From the NCBI GenBank assembly GCA_025201805.1, contig MU619286.1:145970-209969 (forward strand): a stretch of 64,000 nt of DNA. The letters run 5' to 3'. Source of the stretch: Parasitella parasitica (Eukaryota; Mucoromycota; Mucoromycetes; Mucorales; Mucoraceae). A program made the position numbers and the translations under genes. The notes under the pieces are model-generated. The model did no database searches. It was not told the DNA's origin and saw nothing but the letters and a program-made list of their open reading frames with translations. Positions within the stretch are counted from its first letter, which is position 1. Every line of letters begins with the position of its first letter. This document shows positions 1 to 10,571 of this stretch, in pieces.

Positions 1-824
1 TGGTTGAAGTGGAGGCTGGACGCAGGGTGTATACTTGAGCTTTGGCAACATTTTCTGCTCCTTGACAGGAATCCCAAAACAGGTGACGCTAGCTCCAGGT
101 TCGGTGTCTTCAATATTGCCATAACGTTGTAAACCTGTCGTGGCGACTTCCACTTCATCTACTTTTGACATGACAGCTGGCTGGCTGAAGACAGATTGAA
201 GAGAAAAGTTGGGAGCAAAGGGATTTGTAGCGGGTAGTTTCGTCGCAGGCACGCTTGACGATTGTTGGCGAGGATTACTATCTTTTAAAAACAACGAAGT
301 GAATTGTGCATCGTCTTTCAAGCTTTGTAGAGGTGCAGTCGGTGGTTGAACGACAGGTGCTGGTTGAGCTGGCTTGTTTTGAGAAGTAAGCTCGTTAAGA
401 AGAAATCTGAATATGTTTCTGGTGGTAATTAAGATTGGTCCAGATGCTATATCGTGATAATCGATCATTGTTTAATATTTAATTTGAATACGAGTATACA
501 TTAAGTTTACCAAACGCAATGTTTCCAAATGGTAGATTGATTTGGCTGAGAACCAGCTTTGTTACACTGTTTGAAGTGCACCAGATATTTGCAAGACCAA
601 CAAACCCCAAAACATATTCTACAAAGTTATTAGCATCAAATTGTAGCGGAGGGAGTTGAGCCAAAGTATTTATTACCTGCAAAGATAACCAAACGGAAAT
701 TCAAAATGTACCCAAGGAGCCGAATATTCAAGACATCTGTTACATAGTTTATGAATAACATGGCAATAATCATCAACAGATTTGATTGTACAACATATGA
801 ATCGTGTGATGAAAATGATGGCAT
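1..824 (-). CDS. Unrecognised membrane-associated protein, 3' end cut by window edge
   Basis: I do not recognise the family. A plausible model starts at the ATG at 822-824 (MPSFSSHD...). Exon 1 runs to an intron ending in TTTGCAG before 676. Exon 2 is 511-676. An intron with donor GTAAAC and acceptor ATATAG follows, and exon 3 runs from 446 off the window edge. The joined product has hydrophobic stretches (for example LLMIIAMLFINYV, and FVEYVLGFVGLANIWC) and then a Pro/Gln/Ser-rich soluble tail (PAPVVQPPTAPLQSL). A few transmembrane segments followed by a low-complexity tail would fit a small nuclear-envelope or ER membrane protein, but that is only a guess. The first intron is less certain than the second, because reading through it stays open for a while. 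Confidence 0.4.
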
Positions 825-848
825 ATTGATAAAATTAATTGAGAACAA

Positions 849-2439
849 AGCAAGAAGAACAACAAAAACTGTGCACGCGTTTGTTTACTTCCAAAAAAAA
901 TTAACAAGCATAGGGTGACTGGATATTCAGTTCAAATTGTGCCGCATGTGGCAAGTGGATGAGCCTCCAGTGTCACTGATGCATTGATTGCAAATTCTGG
1001 ATGTCAGAAATTCGTCAATCAGTACGGCCAGAAGGTCACCAGCAGCTTCTCTTTTCTTGAAGCAGCGCCACATTATTTTCCAAACATTCTATTCCCAAAC
1101 CCGATAAGAGAAATATGGGATCTGTTTGCACCTGTTTCCTCACAATCATTAGGTATTCGATACTATATAAAAGGTTTTAAGCTTACTTTTTACATTGCTG
1201 TCATCTATTCTTTACTCTCTGAATGTTCCAAGATTAGAATGCTCATATTCACACTTGCTCGTTCAAAATATACTTTGAACATTTTTTTCACATTTTCGAG
1301 AGCAAAAGACAAAGAACGGTGCCTTTATTGCCAATTGGTCAATTTTACCCAAATTACGCTTTTGATTATATCTGTTCGCATCAACAATAAACATCAAAGG
1401 CCAAAACGATCGATACCACAAAGAGGTTCCATTGGCAAGCATTTACGAAAATGTTTACAATATGGTGATTAATGTTCCCTCAAGTATATATGGATCAAAT
1501 TATTAAAGATTAGACCACTTTTCCATACAACATACATGCAACCTTATAGAAAAACTAGAGCCCAAAATATTAGGATCTATCTATGACAACCTCAACTTGA
1601 TCATAAAAATGATTAGTATAAAAGAAATAGTTTTTTTACTGCTCAGTTTCACACAAATAACGCTAGATTTAGCCTTTTGAAAGCAAATATGCTGATGTAT
1701 ACCATCTTATTGCGATGTAGGTGGTTTCTGATGCTCTCTCCCGAGTAATCTAAATATTGATTTCTGTTCGTGCGCTACTAATCAAATTTTTAAATGTCTA
1801 ATTGAATACAGATTCGGACCAAGTCATTGGTGGTTGCTTCTTATTCATATTTTTTTGAACTATTGATTAAGGTGAGTGTAACCCGATATGGAAGTAGTTG
1901 ATTTACATACACAACTAGAGTGATTTTCTTTATGAACTTGCATTCTGATTTATATTCAGCCAAATTGTCAATGTTTTCAACGTTTTCTTCCAATGCGGAT
2001 GATGACTACGAAATAAAAACATCAGCACTAAATTCACCCTCATTTGATAAATGTTTATACCGCCGCACTGAATAAAGATTCAATGAATCACATATATAAC
2101 TTGAGTAATTTTGTCAGTTTAAAAAAAATAAATGTCGTTAGTAAAATAATGAATGTCGTTTGGCAAAAAAAAATGCCACTAACCTAAGAAAAATATCTGT
2201 TAGCTCATCAATTATTGTCGTTTAGGATTCAAGAGTACGTTCCTGCATTAAAAGCATTAACCTTGGTGGAAAGTTGTCCTGAGAAAATTGTCGGTTGTCT
2301 GCCTGTCTCCCTCAAGGAGATTAAAATCCTTCTGAAGTTTAATACAGCTGCAAGATCTCGATTCCATAGTCGGTTTTCATTGCTTGAATACATACTGCTT
2401 CGACATCTTGAAGAAGGTTAGTCTTCATGATCCACTGTT
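849..2439. other. Intergenic stretch with no supported gene
   Basis: AT-rich DNA. The longest open frame (984-1472, plus strand, 162 codons) has no domain, biased composition and no convincing start context, so I do not call it a gene. A short frame at 2215-2421 is likewise unsupported and abuts the 3' end of the TnpB-like pseudogene. Confidence 0.5.
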
Positions 2440-4310
2440 ACGTGAGTATATATTTTTTCTTTTTACCTTGTTAGGCCATGACACTTTACAGTGGGCATTT
2501 TGTGCTGTTGATATGGGTATAGGGTTTCGGATTGTTTAAACTTTTAATCAAGCTTGCCACCACAGCTTGGGCAGAGGGTATATGTTTTGTATTCGCCAAT
2601 GAGATAAACTTTAAAACCATTCTTTTGCGGCATCTTGACTGGAGGCTCTTTTCGGGAGGTATCGCAGTTCTGTTTAATGATACGGGCACCAACTCCATCA
2701 GTTTCAAGAGTACCTTTGAAGCTTAAGGACCCTTGCTTTTTAAAAGTCTTGATTCTAAGATTGACTATAGATCCCCAGTTTTCGAGTTGACTTCTTGGCA
2801 TCAAAGGTTTCTTGCTTTGAATAATATGATAGTGGATAATCTTGTTATCCAACGTCATGTAGCAAGGAATAAACGTCGTTCTTAATGGGAAACAAAAAAA
2901 TTGCTTTAGCTGCACCGATTCAAACAATTCAGCAAGTTTAACAAAGGCTTTGAAGTGGTTTTCTGGATTAGCGTTTACATCGTAGAAGATTGAGACTATT
3001 TTAAACTTGTAATTTTCTAGGTATGCCGACAAGAAAGTTAGTACTTTTGGTTTTGATGATTCATTCAAAATATCAATGTTGGGCATGCCTTTTTTGGCTA
3101 CAGCATGTATAACTTGGTTACAGGGATTGCAAGCCTTTTGTCGTATCGCTTCTTTAATAGCTCCTTCACTAAACGCATTGGACGCCATTCCTTTACGGAT
3201 GGTATCCGCTCTTTCTTTTTTTTTTTTTTCACAGAGCTTATTTAGTAGAGTTCGCAATCTATTTCCAAAATGGTCTTGATGCACTCATATAGTGCTATCT
3301 GTTGAGCATTCACCAGTTTGATTGGAGTATATTTCGTGTATTCCAAGTAAGATTGTTGTTATTTTGCTATGAACTTCCTGTATTCCGCAGTCGTGTCTTT
3401 AAGCTTAACAGACCTGCGGGTAGTATTTTGGGCAATCAGAGATAAGTACAGTTCCACAAAGAAGTCTTTTCGTACAAATTCATTTTAAGTTGAAATTGCT
3501 GTTCGTAGCCAGCTCTTTCAAGGTTATGTATTTTGAAAAAGCAAATGCGTAGCCTTCTTGTATTTTACATACAAAACTTTGTAAAAAAATTCTATACTTT
3601 TACATTAAATATTAAGTCCTAGAATGTGTTAATATTAAGACTAAAGACCCGAAACCAGGTTATTTAATTGTAAATAGTTACTAATAACCTTTATTTTAAT
3701 TGTCCTGGGGAAGAATTGAACTTCTTCTGTGAGTGATAACTGCATGAGTAGTATTCACTAGATTATACAATGGCTGCAAAAATTCTGGTTTCCATATATT
3801 TTTGATCGTCGTTTTCACTGTCATCACCTTTTTTCTTGTTTTATCATCAAAGCTTTTCGTTGCAGAACCAGGCTTGATAGCAGTAGAGTCAGACTTGGAA
3901 GCAGTAACATTGGGTACATTCATGAAACTATCTGGTTGTGTAGTCTTGCTTGATTCACCTATCATTGGACCTTGAGCATTGGTGTTACGAAAGCCGATCT
4001 TGCTTGTGCTACCAATTTCGTCTTTGGCCCTCTTTCTTGCTTTGTTTACCTATGTAATGGGTGTTTAAAATGCTATGAATCTTCAGTACTTATGAATATA
4101 ATGTGCTAATACATACTTCTTTTTCTAAAGGTTACTGATGGCTGAAAACCATCGTCTGAATTGTCGGTTATAATTTTTTCATGTGTCTACCATCATAGCT
4201 TAAATTAGTAACGTTTTGATCAGAAATTAATATGTATCTTTACCGTTTCTGTTCTTAATAGACTCCTCTTCAGAGCAAGAAGTAAAAGAATCCTTCCGAC
4301 TTTTCGTCAT
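2440..4310 (-). pseudogene. Fanzor/TnpB-like nuclease pseudogene with its RuvC core deleted
   Basis: Minus-strand remnant of a eukaryotic TnpB homologue. The 5' part reads from an ATG at 4310: an acidic/basic low-complexity leader (MTKSRKDSFTS), a short intron, then a basic Ser/Thr-rich stretch leading into VKTTIKNIWKPEFLQPLYNL. The last piece resembles the N-terminal helical segment typical of Mucoromycota Fanzor proteins. Next come FVELYLSLIAQ, an in-frame stop near 3366 and a frameshift near 3280. A long open block at 2544-3284 has the PLRTTFIPCYMTLD and FKGTLETDGVGARII blocks. These lead almost directly into the zinc-ribbon start GEYKTYTLCPSCGG near 2550, so the catalytic RuvC-I and RuvC-II segments appear to be missing. 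The tail (VKCHGLTR) continues in another frame. It cannot encode an active nuclease. Family assignment rests on motif order remembered from the family, not on a search. Confidence 0.62.
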
Positions 4311-5084
4311 ATGTACTTTTCTAAAGGGAATAGACAAAAAATATTTATGGAGGATATATATGCAATGTAGGTACTTGTAACGATAATATGTGCTTTTGAA
4401 TATGGCAATTATTTTTGTCGAAATCGACATTTAATTTTGAGGAAACATCATTTATTTTTTTCCAATGGATGTTTATATTCAATAAACGCCATTTGTTTTT
4501 ACAAAATGGACAAAATTTACAGGTTGCACTGTATACAATTCACTATTTACCCACGCACACTGGCTTTAGCCCCTTGATCTGGCTTCAAGCCCTATAGAAT
4601 GTTATTGATATATCAGGCTGCTGGCACTCTGTATGTCGAAGAGACAAGAATATTTCCGTATAAAGGACAATATTTCCTTGATTTCTACTTTTTCGAAGTT
4701 ATATGCCTCTTCGTTGAATGGGTTGGCAGGCAAAAATACGATATCAAGAAAACTGGCTACTTGTGCTTTGGAGACTATAAACATGCTCCTGGACCATACA
4801 GAAAGATTGCCTTTACTATTACCTAAACCCACTTGATTTTTCGTGCACACTTTTGTGATCTTCGTTATATGATTTTTTTTTCTTGATTGAATATCTTTTG
4901 TACAGTATATGAATGGGTAGGTATTAATTTTGTAGATGGAGATCACCTTTGGCTCCATAGGAGTCTCCTTGTAGAAGATCATTGAAGAACATAATCCAAA
5001 CTCAAAAGGTAAAAAGTCGACAAATTACAAGTATTCAAAAAGCTCCAAAATGCAAGCAAAAGCTCCAATTGAAATATTCGCCTA
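4311..5084. other. Unassigned, probably decayed transposon DNA
   Basis: Several short overlapping frames on both strands (for example 4602-4982 minus and 4633-4836 plus), none with a recognisable domain. It lies between two transposon remnants and may be the decayed 5' part of the tyrosine-recombinase element that follows. Confidence 0.3.
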
Positions 5085-5665
5085 CTTGGCAGCATCAAGG
5101 GCAATATTACTTCCCAAACAGTAGATAACCAAGCAGTACATCAAGCAGCCTTTGAACAAACTGAAAACTTTGCAATTGTTGGATTTGCAACAGCAAATTC
5201 CAGGATTAAGAAGCCAGAAAATATACTTGGACTGCCAGCCAGTTTAAAATATTTAGAGAGAAAAGATGCTGAAGATGACAGAAGAACAGCCAATGCTACG
5301 AAGTATTATTCATCGGATAAACTACAGGAGCAAGATTTGAATCAAAGATGGTCGCAGCAGCAACAAAACCCTCATCAAAATGGCAAATAATCGAGAGGAG
5401 GTATAGTGAGAATATAAGATCAATCAGACTTGCAACCATACCTGAATGGAAGAAAAAAATTATGGAAAAAGCAGGCGTTGACGCTGTGGTCTTCAAGGCA
5501 TATTCAATCAGGTCTGCCGCATTTGAAAATGGGTTTGACATTGACGATATCAAAATACATGCAAATTGGTGTTTGAAGATAAACATTTTTGAGCGTTATG
5601 ACTCTAAGCCTACAATGAAGATGCATACAAGCACCAAGATAAAACTCTTTTTGTCAGAAAACTAA
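5085..5665 (+). pseudogene. DIRS/Crypton-type tyrosine recombinase retroelement fragment
   Basis: Two plus-strand frames meet near 5350. The first (about 5085-5390; AFEQTENFAIVGFATANSRI) looks like a gag-type piece. The second (5348-5665) carries a recombinase C-terminus: GVDAVVFKAYSIRSA, then DIDDIKIHANWCLKINIF, then FERYDSKP. This follows the pattern of DIRS-like elements, where a helix with H-S-x-R is followed by a Trp-containing segment and the nucleophilic Tyr. Here the His of HSxR is Tyr (AYSIR), and the few residues usually found after RSA are missing. The upstream half of the recombinase is absent. It is therefore a dead fragment, probably formed by internal deletion. DIRS, Ngaro and Crypton cannot be separated on this fragment. 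Confidence 0.55.
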
Positions 5666-6064
5666 ACCATATTGGAGGCCGGAACGGAACCAAACGAGAT
5701 TGCTTAGGCATGACAGGCAATCCAAGATGTTACCGAAGTGAAGTCTAAAAACGTGGTAATATCTGTCCCTGGTATCATCTTTGGTGATTTTCCCCTTCCC
5801 AAAAAAAACCCCCAAGAGTCTTTCATTGCAGTTAGAAATAAGAAAGGGAAATATATAGTTTTTTATTATTATTATGAGAGCATTTACCACGGAGATTGTC
5901 TTAAGCAAGACATGGCGATCACAATTTTTTCAAACTTGAGTATATTTACGACCTCGTTATTCACTTTGACAAGCTTGGTACACTTACTCGTGAACTTGGC
6001 ATAACTTGTTGCACTTGGTAATCAAGGCTATTATCTCCAATTGTATTAGGGTATTAATGATTTA

Positions 6065-7169
6065 TTAGATTTTTTTTGACTTTTTCATTAAATTAGAGTT
6101 GGTTGCAGTAGTTTTTTCAATTGAAGCAAGGTTTTTACGAGGCATGATGGCAAGAGCAGTTTCAATTAGAATGAAGCGAGTGATAAATTTGAAAATAAAT
6201 GCTGCTCCGTACATGAAAATTCTGTATAGTGGTCCGAGATCTAACAAGAATTTAACTGGAAAAAGAATTGAGTTGCTCTCTAACTGGATGTCCAAAAAAG
6301 AAAAAGAAAACTTACTTGGAGGAGGGGCCCACATGTAATTCAAATTGTATCCCGAAGTCAGAGATATTAAATGAAGCAGGGGAGTGTGGAAGAAGCTATA
6401 CAAAAAGAATGACAAAAACAAGATTTCCTTGGATTTAGGTAGCACCACATATCGTCTGCTGTAGATCATATAGATTGGAACAACCAATAACAAAATGTGC
6501 TCTGATTTTTGCATTAGTCGCACATGTCAAATAGGAATCAAATAGAACTTACCAGCGAAAAAGTTAAATGTTTCACCAATCATAGTATGCTCTCTTAAGT
6601 CAGGAAATGCAAGAGCAGCTAAAGCACCCCATTGAAGATGCAGGTAGATGTTGAAGAATACATGTGGGATAGGCGATCTCTTATTAGGATAGACCAAAGT
6701 GAACAAGAGTAACACACCGCTCATATGACATGGCTGCATCATGAACCAAACTCTGTTGCGAATAACCTTGTGAGTCAAAGTCAACAAAAGGGAGAAGATT
6801 AGGGAAAGAGTCATCCCTCTTTCGGTCAATGAGGCCCTGCAAGGCACCTGGAATTCAGTCAAGAGCTTGTAATTTTTGGTTCCCGGCTTGAGCAGACGGC
6901 AAAACATGATGTATGTAGCAAATCCCCAGAAGCTGGCCAAGAACAACAGTTCTATACCATGCTGACGAGGTTCGTTATACCTATTTAAAGATAAATATTT
7001 ATTTGTATAGTGCCCAAAAGCCTTTTGATTGTTGTATGTATATGTACCATGAACCGAAAGAGGACTGAGCCCAATCTGTATCTGCAGGGACATCAGCAGC
7101 AATAGCCTTCACCCAAGACTCAAGCCTCAAAAGTGAAGGTTCAATGAATTCCAAAAAATGAGCCTTCAT
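6065..7169 (-). CDS. TMEM164-like multi-pass membrane protein (predicted acyltransferase family)
   Basis: Four exons join in frame: 7048-7169, 6553-6980, 6316-6501 and 6065-6255, giving 308 residues. Introns start GTACAT, GTAAGT, GTAAGT and end AG, and every codon split by an intron is restored. The protein begins MKAHFLEFIEPS, has a conserved-looking SWYNEPRQHGIELLFL block, and then about six hydrophobic segments. Late in the chain NYMWAPP is followed by GPLYRIF, which matches the NxMxCP...GPxYR region I know from animal TMEM164 proteins. Human TMEM164 is reported as an acyltransferase making ether phospholipids; the same role here is inference from the family. Its 5' end faces the RBM5-like gene, divergently, about 200 bp away across a poly-A tract. 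Family call fairly firm, function open. Confidence 0.75.
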
Positions 7170-7369
7170 AATAGCCACTGATATATGATAAAAAAAAAAA
7201 AAAAAAAAAAAAAGAATAAAAACAAATGATTCTATAATTTATACCTAATAGGGGGGCTGGATTTGGCCTACAAATTGAGACCCCCAAATCTTGATTGATA
7301 TGAAATTTAGAGTTTCTTTTCGCTCTTTTTTCTTTCTTTTCTACTCGATTCTGATAAAAATATTTTATA

Positions 7370-8868
7370 ATGTCCAGTTACAGACGAACATACTCCTCTT
7401 CTTCTTCGTCAAGAGACTCATTTTCCAGGCGAAGGTCTCGTAGTCCCACCCGCCCCAGACAAGATTACAACGAGCAAGAAGTACACGTGAAAGAAATATA
7501 GCTTGTATCAAAATCTAATCTTATTCCATTGTTAGAATAGAGCAAGACATACTAGACGAGATGACCATGATAGCCGTGGCAGACATTACGGTAGCCATGA
7601 CAACAGCAATAATAATAGAAGGAATTACCATCACAACAATGACTATCGCCAAGAGTCAAAGCTGGAGCCCAACATTAACGTTGTCTTGAGAAATTTGCCA
7701 GACAAAGCAAGAGAAGTCGATGTATATCTTGTTACAGTGAATATCGCAGCAAAGTCTAATCAATACTTGAACCAAGTAGATTGAGCAGAAATTAAACTCG
7801 ATGGAAGCAAGTATTGATGATGTGTCTTTGATAAAAGACCGTGATTCAGGCGAATCTAGAAAGTTTGCTTTCATTCGTTTCAACAGCGTAGGTCATGCCA
7901 TCCAATTTGTCGAAAAGCACCGCACCTTTGATATGGACTCCTATATTGTGCGCGTAGATTATTGCAAAAAAACCAATGTGGCGGACGACAAGGAGGAATG
8001 GCGTTGTACCAAGGTAAGTTTCGGTGGTTTTAGAAAGTCAAGTGTGTTAATGTGGTCTAGTGCGGAAATTTTAATCCTTCAAGCCGACGAAACTGCCTTG
8101 AGTGCAAGCAGTCTTTTTCATGTAAGTTATCAGCGTGAAGTTCATCTATGGAGGAGGGAAGGTGTTGAATCAGCTTTCTCCATTAGCCTCTGCCGCTGAA
8201 AAGAGATCATACGAAACAGAAACAATTGAGATCAACGATGGCACAAAAGATTCATCAACTGTACCCAGCAAAATGCTGCTTTTACGTCAACTGGATCACT
8301 TGTCAACCGAAGAATCTATTTATAATGCTGTGCATTCTCTTCACGGTGTATGCAGATCAATTTTGATTAGGGATAAATTGACAAGGATGTCGTGCGAATT
8401 CGCCTTTGTGGAATTTTCGGATATTGAGGTATGGACAGTCTAAAATACGATGGTAACTGTGATGTCTAACGACAAGGAGCACGCCAGTCTGCCAGATTAG
8501 CATTGGATTACTGCAGGGAACTTTTAACCATTGACGGCCGTAGAGCAACTGTGTCATTTGCCAACCCAGATAGCTTTATCCCAGTTTATGGCCAATCTGA
8601 ATGGTTCATTCCAGCAGATGCGATGGATGGTCTTTGGGCTTACTGGGATAAATCAGCTTATGCTTCCGAGTATTCATATGCTATTGTGCAAGAGAAACAG
8701 CGTAGAGAAGAAGAACTGAAAAGAAGCAAGGAGGAGGAGTCAAGGAAGGCTCAGCAAGTGAAGGAAAGTTTGGAGGATGATTTAAGTGCGTTTTACGCGG
8801 ATATGGGTGATCTTGTTGCTGATGAAGATGCCAATTCTGGTATTTTTGCAGTTCCCAAGTTAAAATAA
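7370..8868 (+). CDS. RBM5/RBM10-like splicing regulator (RRM - RanBP2 zinc finger - RRM)
   Basis: Multi-exon plus-strand gene starting at the ATG at 7370 with an RS-rich N-terminus (RRTYSSSSSSRDSFSRRRS). Exon 2 begins at NRARHTRR after TTGTTAG and leads into the first RRM: RNP2 is NVVLRNLP and RNP1 is RKFAFIRF. An intron then joins WRCTK to CGNFNPSSRRNCLECKQ, building a RanBP2-type zinc finger (W-x-C-x2-C-x10-C-x2-C). A second RRM follows (KMLLLRQLDHLS ... CEFAFVEF ... SARLALDYCRELL) and ends in a charged coiled-coil tail. The order RRM-ZnF-RRM is diagnostic of RBM5/6/10, alternative-splicing regulators of the spliceosomal A complex. The OCRE and G-patch domains of the animal proteins are missing; the chain ends at 8868 after about 400 residues. 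Confidence 0.82.
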
Positions 8869-9366
8869 ATGTATTTTCAATCCCTAAAGCTATACGTACT
8901 ATGATTTACATTCCCGTTGACCAAGGAACTTGAGTATCTGCAATGCTTCTAATTCTCAACCAAATAGACAACAGTAAAACAGGTGGTCGGTCATATGGCA
9001 AAATGTCAGTATTTGTAACTAATTTCGCAAGATGCTTGGCATGTAAAACAATCGTCTAGATATCCTTTTTCCTTGAAGCAAGTGTTTAGACCAAATGTCA
9101 TTAGATATTCTTTCACACCATTACCATTCACTAACAATTGAGAACATACAAGTTTAATTGAAGAAAGATAAAGCAAATTTATTGTTTATTTTATTTCTTT
9201 TTTTACAATGATATAATAAATTTGTTATGGCATGATTTAAAAAAAAAAAAAAGAAAAAAGAATTCTGTACAAATAGGAAGGGTAATGGGGCGAAAATGAG
9301 AGTGTAGATCTCTCATATTCGAGGTTGCTTGCAAGCATTGAAAGTGGATATTACACAGATGAGATT
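8869..9366. other. Convergent 3' intergenic region
   Basis: Shared 3' flank of the RBM5-like gene and the first H2B gene. It contains poly-A runs around 9240 and AATAAA-like signals near 9210, and no coding signal that I can see. Confidence 0.5.
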
Positions 9367-9720
9367 TTATTTGGAGCTAGTGTACTTGGTAACAGCCTTG
9401 GTGCCTTCAGAGACGGCGTGCTTGGCAAGTTCACCAGGAAGAATAAGACGAACAGCGGTTTGGATTTCACGAGATGAGATGGTGGAACGCTTGTTGTAAG
9501 CGGCCAACTTGGAGGCTTCAGAAGCAATACGCTCAAAGATATCGTTGACAAAAGAGTTCAAGATGGACATGGCCTTGTTGGAGATACCAGTATCGGGATG
9601 AACTTGCTTCAAGACCTTGTAGATGTAGGAAGAATAGGTTTCACGACGAGTGATCTTTCTCTTCTTGCTGTCCTTGGAAGCAGACTTCTTATTATCTTTG
9701 GTAGGGAGATCGGCAGCCAT
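9367..9720 (-). CDS. Histone H2B (copy 1)
   Basis: Intronless 117-residue core histone, start [12 protein letters not shown] at 9718-9720. An upstream in-frame ATG exists but lies 5' of the conserved histone start. The lysine-rich tail is followed by the histone fold ([21 protein letters not shown] ... [20 protein letters not shown]) and the C-terminal helix ending AVTKYTSSK, where the ubiquitinated lysine of fungal H2B lies. It is divergent from H2A, with a 455-bp shared promoter. The protein is identical to the second copy at 19685-20038; only a few silent differences occur, near the 3' end of the reading frame. Confidence 0.98.
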   Translation of the reverse strand: MAADLPTKDNKKSASKDSKKRKITRRETYSSYIYKVLKQVHPDTGISNKAMSILNSFVNDIFERIASEASKLAAYNKRSTISSREIQTAVRLILPGELAKHAVSEGTKAVTKYTSSK

Positions 9721-10175
9721 TTTCGTTGTAGGTGTAAACTTGTTTAATGAAAAGAAAAAGCAGAAATCCCAGAGATTTGCCAAATATATAGAACTTCGTG
9801 TCGGTGACTCGATTTCTATATACAGAAACTTTGAAGAAAAAAATTCTTTACAACCACAAAATCAGAAATAGAATGAAATCCAAGGAAGACGTCGTGAAAT
9901 CGCGAAACAAACGCGAAATATGCTCGAATTATATACAACAGATTTCATTTTGAATAGAAAAAAAATTGCTAATTTTTGTTGGTATTTTTTTTTTTTTTTT
10001 TTTTTTTTTTTCGTTCGGCAACATTTGATGCCAATAACTCTTGAAGAAAAAACTTTAAAAAAAAAAAAATTGCTTCCGACTTTTTACATTAACCTTGAAC
10101 ATATATAAACTCGAATTTAAAATAGCACTTCTTTCTTCCTTCAACAACTTTTTTCAAAGAAATAAATATTATATA
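9721..10175. promoter_or_regulatory. Bidirectional H2B-H2A promoter, copy 1
   Basis: 455 bp between the two start codons. It holds a TATA-type box for each gene (CATATATAAAC near 10098 for H2A; TATATA near 9785 on the minus strand for H2B), a 27-nt poly-T run near 9985, and three phased copies of a CGYGAAA motif at 9893-9900, 9901-9908 and 9912-9919. CGCGAAA is the core of the fungal SBF/E2F-type S-phase element, so cell-cycle control is a reasonable inference. As far as I can compare by eye, this promoter is identical to 19230-19684, including the 27-nt and 13-nt homopolymers. Confidence 0.8.
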
Positions 10176-10571
10176 ATGTCTGGTGGTAAATCTGGTGGAA
10201 AGTCTGCTTCTGGCTCCAAGTCTCAAACTCGCTCAGCTAAGGCTGGTTTGCAGTTCCCTGTTGGTCGTATCCATCGTCTCTTGCGTCGTGGAAACTATGC
10301 TCAACGTGTCGGTGCTGGTGCTCCCGTTTATCTTGCTGCCGTTCTTGAATATCTCGCTGCTGAAATCCTCGAATTGGCTGGAAATGCTGCTCGTGATAAC
10401 AAGAAATCTCGTATCATCCCTCGTCATTTGCAATTGGCCATCCGTAACGATGAAGAATTAAACAAGCTCCTCGGCCATGTCACTATCGCCCAAGGTGGTG
10501 TTCTTCCCAACATCCACGCTTCATTGTTGCCTACCAAGTCCAAGAAGGCTGGTGCTTCCCAAGAACTTTAA
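10176..10571 (+). CDS. Histone H2A (copy 1), H2A.X-type SQEL tail
   Basis: Intronless 131-residue core histone starting [10 protein letters not shown] at 10176. It has the canonical fold ([24 protein letters not shown], then [25 protein letters not shown]) and the acidic-patch region. The C-terminus is SQEL, the phosphorylation site used by DNA-damage kinases in fungi, so the bulk H2A also serves as H2A.X, as in yeast. It differs from copy 2 at two residues close to the C-terminus (TKSKKAGAS versus TKTKKAGVS). Confidence 0.98.
   Translation: MSGGKSGGKSASGSKSQTRSAKAGLQFPVGRIHRLLRRGNYAQRVGAGAPVYLAAVLEYLAAEILELAGNAARDNKKSRIIPRHLQLAIRNDEELNKLLGHVTIAQGGVLPNIHASLLPTKSKKAGASQEL

Larger units (their letters stand above)
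9367..10571. repeat. Arm 1 of a 1.2-kb inverted duplication (H2B-promoter-H2A)
   Basis: This segment is repeated in inverse orientation at 18834-20038, and both arms are 1205 bp. Similarity is near-complete through the promoter and most of both genes. It becomes imperfect in the last tens of bases of the H2A gene (and has scattered silent changes in H2B) and disappears immediately after both stop codons. The 3' flanks are unrelated. Confidence 0.9.

Noticed and set aside
984-1472. 162-codon open frame on the plus strand
   Set aside because: No domain, composition like translated AT-rich noncoding DNA, no supporting splice or start context.
3700-3780. tRNA-like arm (GAAG-TTCAATT-CTTC, minus strand)
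   Set aside because: No matching acceptor or anticodon stems around it; the hairpin falls inside the TnpB-like pseudogene frame.
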